The notes beneath the pieces are model-generated. The model saw only the letters and a program-made list of their open reading frames with translations, made no database searches and was not told where the DNA came from. The translations under genes were made by a program, and so were the position numbers. From Mariprofundus sp. UBA1536 (GTDB lineage Bacteria > Pseudomonadota > Zetaproteobacteria > Mariprofundales > Mariprofundaceae): a stretch of 64,000 bases of DNA. Shown one piece after another: positions 34,397-44,125 of the stretch (within the stretch, counting starts at the first letter, position 1; every line of letters begins with the position of its first letter). Location of the stretch: assembly GCA_002323245.1 (NCBI GenBank), contig DCPU01000015.1:124001-188000 (forward strand), in the 5' to 3' direction.

Positions 34397-35944
34397 GTGG
34401 AAAAAATCCTGATTCTCGATTTTGGTTCACAATATACCCAGCTGATTGCCCGCCGCGTGCGTGAGGCAGAAGTGTATTCTGAGCTGCATCCTTGGGATAT
34501 GAGCGAAGATGATATTCGCGCTTTTGCGCCGAAAGGTATCATCCTTTCGGGTGGCCCCAATTCTGTGTATGAAGATGAAACCCCAAAGGCACCGCAAATC
34601 GTGTTTGAACTGGGCGTGCCAGTCCTCGGTATTTGTTATGGTATGCAAACCATGGCCAATCAATTGGGCGGTAAGGTAGAGACAGGTGAAAAACGTGAGT
34701 TTGGTTATGCAGAAATCACCGCCTTTACTGATTCGAAATTACTCAAAGGTATTGAAGATAAGGCGGGTGGCCTGCTTGATGTTTGGATGAGTCATGGCGA
34801 TAAAGTCACAACACTTCCTGAAGGATTTGAAGCCTTATGTGGTAATTCATCAACACCGATTGCGGGTATGGCCGATGAATCGCGTCATTTCTATGCCTTA
34901 CAATTTCACCCTGAAGTGACGCACACCAAACTAGGCACAGCGATGTTATCGCGCTTTGTGCATGATATTTGTGGCTGTGGTCGCAGCTGGACCATGCCAC
35001 ACTATATTGATGAGGCAGTGGCGAAGATTCGTGAGCAAGTGGGCGAAGAAGAAGTCATACTTGGCTTGTCGGGCGGCGTAGATTCTTCTGTTGCCGCAGC
35101 CTTGTTGCATAAAGCCATTGGCAGCCAACTGACCTGTATTTTTGTTGATAACGGTTTGTTGCGCCTGAATGAAGCCAAACAAGTGATGGACATGTTTGCT
35201 GGCAACTTGGGCGTAAAAGTGTTGCATATTGATGCATCTGAGAAGTTTTTGAGTGAACTCAAAGGCGTGGATGAGCCAGAAGCCAAACGTAAAATTATTG
35301 GCCGTGAGTTTGTGCATGTGTTTCAAGAAGAAGCAGAACATTTGCCCAAAGCCAAATGGTTGGCGCAAGGCACGATTTATCCCGATGTGATTGAATCAGC
35401 AGGCTCTAAAACCAAAAAAGCACATACCATTAAAAGTCACCACAATGTGGGCGGCTTGCCAGATACCTTGCATCTTAAATTGCTAGAGCCGCTTCGTGAT
35501 TTGTTTAAAGATGAAGTGCGTGAATTGGGTGTGGCGCTTGGGTTGCCGCGCGAGATGGTGTATCGCCATCCCTTCCCGGGCCCTGGTTTGGGTGTGCGGA
35601 TTTTGGGTGAAGTGAAAAAAGAATATGCCGATTTGCTGCGTCTTGCTGATGCTATATTTATCGAAGAGCTTCGCGCGTCAGGTTGGTATGATAAAACATC
35701 GCAAGCATTTGTGGTGTTTTTGCCAGTGAAATCTGTGGGTGTGATGGGTGATGGTCGCACATACGAATGGGTGGTGGCGCTGCGCGCTGTGCAAACCCAG
35801 GACTTTATGACAGCGCATTGGGCAGAGTTGCCGCATGCGTTGCTCGGTAAAGTGTCCAACCGTATTATCAATGAAGTGCGTGGTATCAATCGCGTGGTTT
35901 ATGATGTGTCGGGCAAGCCGCCGGCAACGATTGAGTGGGAATAA
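34397..35944 (+). CDS. guaA: GMP synthase (glutamine-hydrolysing)
   Basis: GuaA aminates XMP to GMP. The 515-residue protein (start GTG) has the class I glutamine amidotransferase domain with catalytic Cys80 in GICYGMQ and the HPEVTHT motif. The ATP pyrophosphatase P-loop LSGGVDSSVAA follows near residue 220, then the dimerisation domain ending KPPATIEWE. Length matches E. coli (525). It follows guaB by 4 bases. The next gene, an FKBP, begins about 30 bases after the stop. Confidence 0.98.
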   Translation: MEKILILDFGSQYTQLIARRVREAEVYSELHPWDMSEDDIRAFAPKGIILSGGPNSVYEDETPKAPQIVFELGVPVLGICYGMQTMANQLGGKVETGEKREFGYAEITAFTDSKLLKGIEDKAGGLLDVWMSHGDKVTTLPEGFEALCGNSSTPIAGMADESRHFYALQFHPEVTHTKLGTAMLSRFVHDICGCGRSWTMPHYIDEAVAKIREQVGEEEVILGLSGGVDSSVAAALLHKAIGSQLTCIFVDNGLLRLNEAKQVMDMFAGNLGVKVLHIDASEKFLSELKGVDEPEAKRKIIGREFVHVFQEEAEHLPKAKWLAQGTIYPDVIESAGSKTKKAHTIKSHHNVGGLPDTLHLKLLEPLRDLFKDEVRELGVALGLPREMVYRHPFPGPGLGVRILGEVKKEYADLLRLADAIFIEELRASGWYDKTSQAFVVFLPVKSVGVMGDGRTYEWVVALRAVQTQDFMTAHWAELPHALLGKVSNRIINEVRGINRVVYDVSGKPPATIEWE

Positions 35945-35973
35945 TTTTTAAAACAATGAAGGGGATGAAATCG

Positions 35974-36687
35974 ATGAAGTTTAAATATTTATTGGCACTA
36001 ACGATGGTCGCTGGTTTGACCGCTTGTAACAATGAAGGTGCAAATCAAACTAAGGAGTCTGTAGTGCTTGATTCAGAAGTGAAAAAATTTAGTTATGCCA
36101 TGGGTCTCGAAGTGGGCGGTTCGCTGAAAAACTTCGGTGCTGAAGTGGATGCTGCAACTTTTGCCAAAGCTGTGGCTGATGCTTTAAACGATGGCGAATT
36201 GATGATGAAGCCTGAAGAAGCGATGCAAATCAAACAGGAATTTTTCCGTAAAAAACAAGAAGCGCAAATGGCCGAGCGTAATGCTGCTGGCGCTGGCAAT
36301 AAAGCTGAAGGCGAAGCCTTTTTGGCTGCCAACAAGAGCAAGGAAGGCGTGAAAACCACAGCAAGCGGCTTGCAATATGAAGTGTTGCGTCAAGGCGATG
36401 GTGCCAAACCTGCTGCGACAGATACTGTAAATGTGCACTACAAAGGCACTTTGATTAATGGTGAAGAGTTTGATTCATCCTACTCACGCGGGCAGCCCAT
36501 TTCTTTTCCACTTAATGGTGTGATCAAAGGCTGGACTGAAGGTGTTGGTTTGATGCCTGTAGGCAGCAAATACAAATTCTTTATTCCTTCTGATTTGGCT
36601 TATGGTGAGCGCGGCGCTGGTGCAAAAATTGGCCCGAACGCTACCTTGATTTTCGAAGTTGAATTGTTGGCGATTGAAAAGAAATAA
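35974..36687 (+). CDS. FKBP-type peptidyl-prolyl isomerase lipoprotein (FkpA/Mip-like)
   Basis: ATG 35974 has AGGGGA eight bases upstream and starts directly at a lipoprotein signal peptide with lipobox GLTAC (Cys17); in-frame starts at 35935 would add 13 residues. Residues ~35-125 are the helical dimerisation domain of Mip/FkpA proteins (FSYAMGLEVGGSLK, QIKQEFFRKKQE-like). The C-terminal ~110 residues are an FKBP domain: VNVHYKGTLINGEEFDSS, FPLNGVIKGWTEGV, IPSDLAYGERGAG. It should act as a membrane-tethered periplasmic folding catalyst. A terminator follows. Confidence 0.93.
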   Translation: MKFKYLLALTMVAGLTACNNEGANQTKESVVLDSEVKKFSYAMGLEVGGSLKNFGAEVDAATFAKAVADALNDGELMMKPEEAMQIKQEFFRKKQEAQMAERNAAGAGNKAEGEAFLAANKSKEGVKTTASGLQYEVLRQGDGAKPAATDTVNVHYKGTLINGEEFDSSYSRGQPISFPLNGVIKGWTEGVGLMPVGSKYKFFIPSDLAYGERGAGAKIGPNATLIFEVELLAIEKK

Positions 36688-36696
36688 TTGAAGTGG

Positions 36697-36726
36697 TGCC
36701 CGCGGTAAACGCGGGCATTTCTTTTT
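36697..36726 (+). terminator. Intrinsic terminator after the FKBP gene
   Basis: TGCCCGCG, loop GTAAA, CGCGGGCA followed by TTTCTTTTTT. This GC-rich 8-bp stem separates the guaBA-FKBP unit from tolB, whose ATG lies only 6 bases beyond. Confidence 0.92.
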
Positions 36727-36732
36727 TGAATT

Positions 36733-38010
36733 ATGAAAAAAATCCTTTTGGCTGCTTTCCTTTTAAGCTGCACTTGTTTAACGCAAGGGCAGCTTTTTGC
36801 TGTTGAGTTTGAGGTTTACCAATCTTCTTACAAACCCCTGAACTTGGTGGTTTTGGCCAATGCCAAAGTTGACGATGTGAATGAAAAAAGCCTGCTTAGA
36901 GCCATGGTTGAGAAAGACTTGGATGCCAGTCGTTCGTTCAAAACCTTGGATCCCTTAAGTCATTTGGTGACAGAGGCTGAAGCATTTGATGATTTGAGCT
37001 ATTCAGATTGGCGCATTATTGGCACTGATCTGTTGGTCATGCTTGGCTTGGAGAAAATGGAGGGTGGCTGGCGTGTGGATATGCAATTGCACGACCCTTT
37101 CCGTAATCGTCTTTTGGTCAAAGAAAGCCTGACCGAGCAATCGGCACGAGGTATTCAACACTTAGCACATCGCGTAGCCGATTTTATTTATCATCATCAG
37201 ACGGGTTTGCCAGGATACTTTAATTCCAAAATCGCCTTTGTGAAAAAGCATGGTTATTTCGCCGATTTGATGTTGATGGATGCTGATGGCGCAAATCTGC
37301 AAACCATAGGTAAAGATTTTACGCTTTTGCTTTCGCCGGATATTTCTCCTGATCGTACACAAGTGGCGCTCAATACCTATGTCGGCAATCGCCCAAGGCT
37401 AGAGTTCTTCGATTTACAAACGGGACAACGCACTACCTTTGGCGGTTTTAAAGGGCTGAACAGCACACCAGAGTTTTCTCCGGACGGACGCTATGTGGCG
37501 GCAACACTCTCGCACACGGGTAACAGTGAAATTCATTTGTACGACCTGAAATCAAAAAAATGGCGTCAATTTACGAACAACCCGGCGATTGACACCACAC
37601 CCACATGGTCGCCCGATAGCAAATGGATTGCCTATACCAGTAATCGTAATGGTACGCCTCAGATTTACCGTCAATCTTTGGCCAATAACCAGGTGATTCG
37701 TGTCAGCCTTGATGCGCCCTACAACACATCACCCGTTTGGGCGCCCATTGGTGATCGCATTGCTTTTGTCACCAAAAAGGAATGGGAATACGCCATTGCT
37801 ACTGTGCATATTGATGGTACTGGTCTACGTTATTTGGCCACTGGTGAGCGTATCGAGTCGCCAGCATGGTCGCCCAATGGGCAAATGATTTTATATTCGG
37901 CCGAAGACAAAGGCCGTAAACATATCTACAGTGTTCCCATTTGGGGTGGTGAGGCAAAAATGGTTTCGCCAGTTGGTATGGATGCTTCCGACCCTGCGTG
38001 GTCACGATAA
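36733..38010 (+). CDS. tolB: TolB-type periplasmic beta-propeller protein
   Basis: The 425-residue protein has a signal peptide (~1-24), an N-terminal TolB_N domain (about 25-150, PLNLVVLANAKVDD ... DWRIIGTDLLVMLGLEK) and a six-bladed WD40-like propeller. Its repeats carry LSPDISPDRTQVAL, FSPDGRYVAA, WSPDSKWIAYTSNRNG, WAPIGDRIAF and WSPNGQMILYS. This is the TolB layout and length (E. coli 430). No tolQRA or pal is nearby, so it is either a displaced tolB or a paralogue. It ends only 32 bases before the exopolysaccharide export gene, without a terminator. Confidence 0.9.
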   Translation: MKKILLAAFLLSCTCLTQGQLFAVEFEVYQSSYKPLNLVVLANAKVDDVNEKSLLRAMVEKDLDASRSFKTLDPLSHLVTEAEAFDDLSYSDWRIIGTDLLVMLGLEKMEGGWRVDMQLHDPFRNRLLVKESLTEQSARGIQHLAHRVADFIYHHQTGLPGYFNSKIAFVKKHGYFADLMLMDADGANLQTIGKDFTLLLSPDISPDRTQVALNTYVGNRPRLEFFDLQTGQRTTFGGFKGLNSTPEFSPDGRYVAATLSHTGNSEIHLYDLKSKKWRQFTNNPAIDTTPTWSPDSKWIAYTSNRNGTPQIYRQSLANNQVIRVSLDAPYNTSPVWAPIGDRIAFVTKKEWEYAIATVHIDGTGLRYLATGERIESPAWSPNGQMILYSAEDKGRKHIYSVPIWGGEAKMVSPVGMDASDPAWSR

Positions 38011-38042
38011 CTATGATTGATTTGATGGTATAGAGGATAAGT

Positions 38043-41000
38043 ATGTCTTTTTTAAGAAGGTTTTTTGCTGTTTGTTTGTTGAGTTTGGTCGTGCCTGCTT
38101 TCGCTATTTCCGCTGGCTTGCCAGCAGGTGTTACAGCCGACCAATTACGTATGGTGGAGCAGCTTTCCCCCCAAGATAAAGCGGCTTTAGCGCAACAGTT
38201 TGGGGTGGCTAATCCTGGAAGCGCAGCGCAAGCAGCAGTGAATTCACCGCAAACTGTTCAAGTTCGGCAGGTGGGTGCTGGTGCTATTGAAACTGAAGTT
38301 GGCGATAAAACAGCTGATGCCACTCAACAAAATCAAGTGGTTTCAACCTCAATACAGGCGGATGTACCTATTGAAAAAGCAACAGTGAAAGTGAGTGCGG
38401 ATGCCATTGAGTTGCGCCGTGCATTTGCTGATTTTGTGAGTGAATCCAAACCCATGCAGGTTGATGCCAGTCAATTGAAACAATTTGGTTATGACCTATT
38501 TGCGGGAGTACCCACTACATTTGCCCCTGCTACTGATGTGCCAGTCCCCCTTGAATATGTGCTTGGTCCGGGTGACGAGATATCGGTTCAGTTGTTCGGC
38601 CAGAAAAATTTAAGTTTTACGTTGGTGGTTGATAGAGAAGGCGCTGTTGCTTTCCCAGATATCGGCCCGCTTTTGTTGGCTGGCATGTCATTTTCGGATG
38701 CTAAAGCGGAAATTGCCAAACAGGTTGGCGATAAAATGATTGGTGTGTCGGCTAGTATTGCTATGGGTAAACTTCGTTCCATTCGCATTTTCGCGCTTGG
38801 TGATGTGGAGCGGCCAGGCTCTTATGTGGTGAATGGATTGGCTACTTTATCACATGCCCTGTTTTCCTCGGGTGGTATAAAGAAAATCGGTTCTTTACGT
38901 AATGTCCAGCTCAAACGCGATGGTAAAGTTGTAACCAGTATAGATTTGTATGATTTTCTACTTAAAGGTGATACCAGCAAGGATGTTCGTTTGCTGCCGG
39001 GTGATGTGGTGTTTGTACCACCCATTGGCGCAACGGCAGGGATTGCTGGTGAAGTGATGCGGCCGGCAATTTATGAGTTACAGGGTAGTGTTGATGTTGC
39101 AGCGATGGTCAAAATGGCTGGCGGGTATCTTCCTAAAGCATATCGCGATGAAGCTTTGCTGGAACGCATCAATGAATCCGGTAGTAAAGCTGTTAAAAGT
39201 TTTTCACTACACGGCAAGGGTCTTGCAACCAAAATCACCAATGGTGATGTCATCAAGGTGTTTTCGGCTTTGGATTTTGAAGAAAACCCAGTGTTATTGG
39301 TTGGTAATGTCAAACGCCCAGGCAAGTTTTCTTGGAAAACTGGGATGACGCTTTCGGACTTATTGCGTGATGAAAGTGTGCTGCTGCCCGAAACTTTTAT
39401 GGATTACGGCGTGATTGAACGTGAAGCCAAAGGAAACCGTGAACCTGAAATTGTTCGCTTTGATTTGAACAAAGTGCTATCGAAAGAGAAAGGACATGCC
39501 AAGTTAAAGCTCAATCCAAGGGATAAAGTGTTTGTTTTTCATCGCTCTCATTTTCGTCAAATGCCTAAAACGAGCATTGCCGGCAGTATAAAAACGCCTG
39601 GTGAATATGAGTTAAAGAAAAACATGCGTATTCTTGATTTGGTCTTGGCTGCTGGTGGTGTGCAGCGTGATACATATATGGAAGCAGCCGAGCTCTACCG
39701 TACGGATCCCAAAACAAAAGACGTTTCGGTGTTGCGATTCAATTTGGCTGAAGTAATGGCTGCGGAAGATACATCAAATGTAATACTTCAGGATATGGAT
39801 CGCGTTGTGGTGCACTCCATTTGGGAGAAAAAGTACCGTCAAATTGTAAAAATCCAGGGTGAGGTGAAAAAACCAGGTGAATTTGAGCTTGGTGTGGGCA
39901 TGCGCCTTTCGGATCTTGTGTTTGCTGCCGGCGGAGTAACTCGGGATGTGCTCATGGGTGATGTACAAATTTATCGCACCAATGAACAGACAAAAGAAAC
40001 AGCGCTGTTGGTTGCAAATCTTTCAGAAGCAATGAAAGGTGACGAAGAGCAAAATGTTATTTTACAGGATCTTGACCGTGTGGTTATCCATTCCATCTGG
40101 GAGGGTAAAACAAAGTATCAGGTTCGTGTCGTTGGTGAGGTTAATGCCCCAGGCTCATTCACATTTGTTGATGGTGGAATGAAGTTGCTGGATTTGATCT
40201 TTGCTGCTGGCGGACTTACTGAAAAAGCATTGCGCGGCAATGCAGAAATAACACGCTATGAAGTTGTAGATGGTGAAGAACGTGTCTCTACGCATTTTGA
40301 GGTGGACTTGGAAAAAGCTTTATTGGGTGACGAATATGCCAACGTTAGCCTTGAGCCCTATGATATGTTGATGGTGCGTCAGGTTGGCAACTGGCGACAA
40401 GCTGAAAGCGTTTCGATTTCTGGTGAAGTGAAATACCCAGGTGCTTACCCCGTTGAAGATGGTGAGCGCCTATCCAGCCTGATTGAAAGGGCGGGTTCGT
40501 TTACAGAAAAGGCGTACCTAAAGGCAGCCGTGTTTACGCGAGAGTCGATTAAAGCACAACAGCAAGAGCAAATGGATAGAATGGCGGCGCAGATTGAGAC
40601 CGAAGTTTCACAGCAGGAAATTGCCATTGCAGGCATTAGAGACGCAAGTCTATTTGCGAGTAAACAGAAGTCGCTTAATTCGGCCAAGCGCGTTTTGGAG
40701 CAAATGAAGCAGGTCAAAGCATCAGGTCGATTGGTGATTGAATTACGTGATATTGAAGCGCTGAAGGATACCGATTTTGATATGACTTTGAGGGATGGGG
40801 ACCGTTTGCATGTGCCCAAAAAACCAGACCAGGTGTTGGTCATGGGTCAAGTCTACAATTCGGTTGCACTGGTTTATCAAGATGGGCGTGATGTAGATGA
40901 TTATATTGAAGCTGCTGGCGGCATGACAAAGATGGCTGATGACGGAAGTATTTATGTGGTACGTGCCAATGGGCAAGTCGATAGCATGCGTGGCTGGGCA

Positions 41001-41147
41001 AGTCGGTCGATTCACCCTGGTGATGCCATCATTGTTCCTGAAGATCTTGAAACGTTTTACTTGCTAGATTCTTTATTGGATTGGTCTAAAGTCATTATGC
41101 AAGTAGGTGTTGGTGTGGCATCAATGAAAACCATAGGTGTGCTCTAA
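38043..41147 (+). CDS. Polysaccharide export protein with many SLBB repeats (Wza-like)
   Basis: A 1034-residue periplasmic/outer-membrane export protein. It has a signal peptide (~1-23), a Gln/Ala-rich linker, and then the polysaccharide export domain (~170-265, YVLGPGDEISVQLFG). About seven SLBB domains follow (~270-980), each with a G-E-V-x-x-P-G-x-F/Y start and a D-L-(I/V)-x-x-A-G-G helix. Three consecutive units (~515-790) share a second motif, NVILQDxDRVVVHSIWE. A long Gln-rich coiled segment (~830-890) lies before the last SLBB. Ordinary Wza is ~380 residues with two SLBB domains; this large form is known in long export proteins of other Gram-negatives. It starts the locus and overlaps the wzz-like gene by 1 base. 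Confidence 0.92.
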   Translation: MSFLRRFFAVCLLSLVVPAFAISAGLPAGVTADQLRMVEQLSPQDKAALAQQFGVANPGSAAQAAVNSPQTVQVRQVGAGAIETEVGDKTADATQQNQVVSTSIQADVPIEKATVKVSADAIELRRAFADFVSESKPMQVDASQLKQFGYDLFAGVPTTFAPATDVPVPLEYVLGPGDEISVQLFGQKNLSFTLVVDREGAVAFPDIGPLLLAGMSFSDAKAEIAKQVGDKMIGVSASIAMGKLRSIRIFALGDVERPGSYVVNGLATLSHALFSSGGIKKIGSLRNVQLKRDGKVVTSIDLYDFLLKGDTSKDVRLLPGDVVFVPPIGATAGIAGEVMRPAIYELQGSVDVAAMVKMAGGYLPKAYRDEALLERINESGSKAVKSFSLHGKGLATKITNGDVIKVFSALDFEENPVLLVGNVKRPGKFSWKTGMTLSDLLRDESVLLPETFMDYGVIEREAKGNREPEIVRFDLNKVLSKEKGHAKLKLNPRDKVFVFHRSHFRQMPKTSIAGSIKTPGEYELKKNMRILDLVLAAGGVQRDTYMEAAELYRTDPKTKDVSVLRFNLAEVMAAEDTSNVILQDMDRVVVHSIWEKKYRQIVKIQGEVKKPGEFELGVGMRLSDLVFAAGGVTRDVLMGDVQIYRTNEQTKETALLVANLSEAMKGDEEQNVILQDLDRVVIHSIWEGKTKYQVRVVGEVNAPGSFTFVDGGMKLLDLIFAAGGLTEKALRGNAEITRYEVVDGEERVSTHFEVDLEKALLGDEYANVSLEPYDMLMVRQVGNWRQAESVSISGEVKYPGAYPVEDGERLSSLIERAGSFTEKAYLKAAVFTRESIKAQQQEQMDRMAAQIETEVSQQEIAIAGIRDASLFASKQKSLNSAKRVLEQMKQVKASGRLVIELRDIEALKDTDFDMTLRDGDRLHVPKKPDQVLVMGQVYNSVALVYQDGRDVDDYIEAAGGMTKMADDGSIYVVRANGQVDSMRGWASRSIHPGDAIIVPEDLETFYLLDSLLDWSKVIMQVGVGVASMKTIGVL

Positions 41148-42100
41148 TGGATAAGAATCAACACGACAATCAGCAGCAGCCAACTTTTGATCCTCGCATG
41201 ATGCAAGCGATGTATGGCCAATATGAAGAAGATGAAATCGACTTGCTTGAGTACTGGAAGATTATTTGGGGTAAGCGTAAATTTATTGTGTCTTCTTCAT
41301 TTTTAGCAGCAGCCCTTGCTGCTGTTGTTTCCCTTTTGATGCCTAATATCTATCGCGCAGAAGTTTTGCTTGCGCCTGTCGGAGTTGAGGATAGTAAAGC
41401 AAGTTCACTATTAGGTGGACTTGGAGGTTTTGCTTCGCTCGCAGGCGTTTCTCTTGGCGGCGGCGGATCAACCGAAGAAAATCTTGCAGTATTCAAATCT
41501 CGTCAATTTATTTGGAAATTTATTAGAGATGAAAAATTAATGCCTACTCTTTTCGAGGATGACTGGGATGAAGTTGCGAGCAGTTGGAAAGAAACTGACA
41601 TTGAGGATCAACCCTCACTATGGGATGCTTGGCGGTTGCTGATTGATGATAATAGACTTTCCACAACAATAGATGGTGATTCAGGCCTCATTACCTTAGC
41701 TGTTGAGTGGACCGATGCTGATTTATCCGCAATTTGGGCGAATAAACTTGTAGAAAGATTGAATCAGCATTTGCGGGAATATGCGATCACCCAAAGTAAA
41801 AGTAAGTTAGCGTATCTGGAGCAAGAATTATCGCGCACCACAGTTGAGGAAAACAGGCAAGCCCTTTATGGCCTCATCTCGCAAGAGCAAAAGCAGGCTA
41901 TGCTTGCCAATACCCAGCAAGACTTTGCCTTTAGGGTGCTCGATCAGGCATCGGTGCCCGATGAAAAGGTTAAACCCAAACGCGCCATCATCGTGGTGCT
42001 TTCGGGTATAGTGGCAGGATTTCTGTGTATCATTTTTGTTTTTGTGCAAGAAGGCATGCGTAAGCGCAAAGAAGAAATGGAGCTAAGCCATGAGTCTTGA
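41147..42100 (+). CDS. Wzz/GNVR-type polysaccharide chain-length protein
   Basis: The 317-residue inner-membrane protein has two transmembrane helices (~45-68 and ~277-300) flanking a periplasmic domain. EDEIDLLEYWKIIWGKRKFIV is the usual Wzz N-terminus (here split by a short acidic stretch before it). A coiled region (SKLAYLEQELSRTTVEENRQALYGLI, in part) is followed by the conserved GNVR-like part (DFAFRVLDQASVPDEKVKPKRA). No tyrosine kinase domain is attached. It would set polymer length together with the Wzy polymerase. Its end overlaps cysC by 11 bases. Confidence 0.92.
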   Translation: MDKNQHDNQQQPTFDPRMMQAMYGQYEEDEIDLLEYWKIIWGKRKFIVSSSFLAAALAAVVSLLMPNIYRAEVLLAPVGVEDSKASSLLGGLGGFASLAGVSLGGGGSTEENLAVFKSRQFIWKFIRDEKLMPTLFEDDWDEVASSWKETDIEDQPSLWDAWRLLIDDNRLSTTIDGDSGLITLAVEWTDADLSAIWANKLVERLNQHLREYAITQSKSKLAYLEQELSRTTVEENRQALYGLISQEQKQAMLANTQQDFAFRVLDQASVPDEKVKPKRAIIVVLSGIVAGFLCIIFVFVQEGMRKRKEEMELSHES

Positions 42101-42701
42101 GCAAAAGTCATCCAATGTCGTGTGGCATCATGGACAAGTTAGTCGTGAAAATCGCGAAAGCATGAATGGTCATAAAGGTGCGGTGCTGTGGTTTACCGGC
42201 CTTTCTGGATCTGGCAAATCAACACTTAGCCATGCTGTGGAAGCCAAGCTTCATGAATTGGGTGCCCATACCTATGTTTTAGATGGTGATAATGTTCGCC
42301 ATGGCTTGTGTGGTGATCTGGGATTTTCTGATGTTGCGCGCAGAGAGAATATTCGTCGTATCGGCGAGGTTTCTAAACTGTTTGTGGAAGCTGGCGTGGT
42401 TGTGCTTACTGCATTTATCTCACCCTTTCGCGAAGACAGGGCTGTGGTTCGTGGCTTGCATCAAGAACATGATTTTATTGAAGTGCACTGTGCGGCCAGC
42501 CTTGCAGCTTGTGAAAACAGAGATGTCAAAGGCTTGTACAAACGAGCCAGACAGGGCGAAATCAAAGATTTTACTGGTATCTCTTCCCCATACGAAAGTC
42601 CAGAAGACCCAGAAGTTTACGTGAATACGGGTGAACTTAGTCTTGATGATAGCGTTGAAGTAGTACTTTCATATTTAAAGAAAGCAGGGGTTATTTCCTA
42701 A
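42090..42701 (+). CDS. cysC: Adenylylsulfate (APS) kinase
   Basis: CysC phosphorylates APS to PAPS, the sulfate donor of sulfotransferases. The 203 residues contain the P-loop GLSGSGKST (from Gly37), DGDNVRHGLCGDLGF, the RRENIRRIGEV segment and FISPFREDR, all standard. Length equals E. coli CysC (201). Unlike assimilatory cysC it is not next to cysDN or cysH but lies inside an exopolysaccharide operon containing three sulfotransferase genes, overlapping the wzz-like gene by 11 bases and manC by 1 base. I infer that it provides PAPS for polymer sulfation. Confidence 0.96.
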   Translation: MSLEQKSSNVVWHHGQVSRENRESMNGHKGAVLWFTGLSGSGKSTLSHAVEAKLHELGAHTYVLDGDNVRHGLCGDLGFSDVARRENIRRIGEVSKLFVEAGVVVLTAFISPFREDRAVVRGLHQEHDFIEVHCAASLAACENRDVKGLYKRARQGEIKDFTGISSPYESPEDPEVYVNTGELSLDDSVEVVLSYLKKAGVIS

Positions 42702-44098
42702 TGAAAGCAGTAATCCTTGCTGGCGGTTCGGGTACGCGCCTTTGGCCAATGTCGCGCCAGCAACTCCCCAAGCAGTTTCTGAAACTAGGTGGCAGTAGTT
42801 CTTTACTTGCGGCGACTGTTCAACGTTTATCTCCAGTGGTGAAGCAGGATGATGTTTGGGTGGTGACGAACGAAGGTCATGCAACGGGCAGTGCTTTTAC
42901 TGAGTTGGAGCACTTTCATAAGATTTTAGAGCCTTGTGGCAGAAATACTGCGCCTGCAATTGCCTTAGCTGCAAGTTTGTTGATGGAGCAAGGGCAAGAC
43001 CCCATCATGCTGGTATTGCCAGCGGATCATTTGATTCAGGATATTCCATCGTTTCATGCTGGTTTATCCAAAGCGAAACAAGCAGCGGAGTCTGGCAAGC
43101 TCGTCACTTTTGGCATTGTGCCAGAGCATCCAGACACGGGTTTTGGTTATATTCAGGCAGATAAGCAAAATGAAGTTGGTGTTTCGTCTGTACTTCGCTT
43201 TACGGAAAAACCTGATTTAAAAACTGCCAAGTCATTTTTAGATGAAGGCAATTACTATTGGAATTCAGGCATGTTTGTGTGGAAGGCTTCGGTCATCCTT
43301 GAAGAAATTAAAAAATTCAACCCGGATATTGATGCCGTATTGACCGCTATGAAAGAAGCCTGGCAGCAGGATAAAAACTGGCAGGAAGTGGTGCGTCATC
43401 AATTTGCGTTTATGCCAGATATTTCTATTGATTACGCTGTGCTTGAGCCATCGGACAATGTCGTGGTGGTACCCGTATCCATGGGTTGGTCGGATGTGGG
43501 TAGTTGGGATGCTGTGTTTGATATCTCGGAAAAAGATAGTGCCAACAATGCGATAAGTGGTGATGTGATTGCAGTTGATTGTCATAACACCTTGATGCGA
43601 AGTGAATCGCGTCTTATCGCTGCGGTTGGTTTGCGTGATATCATCGCCATTGAAACTGCCGATGCTATTTTACTTTGTAATAAAGGTGAAAGTCAGCGGG
43701 TGCGTGAGATTGTGGATGTATTAAAGGCTCAGAGGAACACATCATTTCATGAGCACACCACAGTACTTCGCCCTTGGGGCTCTTACACAGTTTTAGAGCA
43801 TCAAGCGCTGGGTTATAAGCTCAAGCGTATTGATGTGAAACCCGGCTCAAGTCTAAGTTTACAAAGCCATCAGCATCGCTCTGAGCATTGGATAGTGGTA
43901 TCCGGTACGGCCACGGTCACGCGCGGGGATGAAATCATTACCGTTGCCAAAAATGAAAGCACTTATATCCCTATTGGTGTGAGGCATCGCCTTGAAAACA
44001 AGGGTAAAATGGTGCTGCAAATGATTGAAGTGCAAGTGGGAGATTATCTTGAAGAAGATGATATTCACCGCTTTGATGATAAGTACGGCCGCAGTTAA
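42701..44098 (+). CDS. manC: Mannose-1-phosphate guanylyltransferase / mannose-6-phosphate isomerase
   Basis: A two-domain 465-residue enzyme of the ManC/AlgA/XanB family. The N-terminal nucleotidyltransferase has GGSGTRLWPMSR (from ~9), FTEKPD and the conserved MGWSDVGSWDA. The C-terminal cupin phosphomannose isomerase domain (~345-465) has RPWGSYTVLE, SLQSHQHRSEHWIVVSG and YIPIGVRHRLENKG. It produces GDP-mannose, implying mannose or a derivative in the polymer. No phosphomannomutase gene is in the window. The TAATG junction couples it to cysC. Confidence 0.96.
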   Translation: MKAVILAGGSGTRLWPMSRQQLPKQFLKLGGSSSLLAATVQRLSPVVKQDDVWVVTNEGHATGSAFTELEHFHKILEPCGRNTAPAIALAASLLMEQGQDPIMLVLPADHLIQDIPSFHAGLSKAKQAAESGKLVTFGIVPEHPDTGFGYIQADKQNEVGVSSVLRFTEKPDLKTAKSFLDEGNYYWNSGMFVWKASVILEEIKKFNPDIDAVLTAMKEAWQQDKNWQEVVRHQFAFMPDISIDYAVLEPSDNVVVVPVSMGWSDVGSWDAVFDISEKDSANNAISGDVIAVDCHNTLMRSESRLIAAVGLRDIIAIETADAILLCNKGESQRVREIVDVLKAQRNTSFHEHTTVLRPWGSYTVLEHQALGYKLKRIDVKPGSSLSLQSHQHRSEHWIVVSGTATVTRGDEIITVAKNESTYIPIGVRHRLENKGKMVLQMIEVQVGDYLEEDDIHRFDDKYGRS

Positions 44099-44125
44099 AA
44101 AAGTTTACGAAAAAAGGATATTAAA

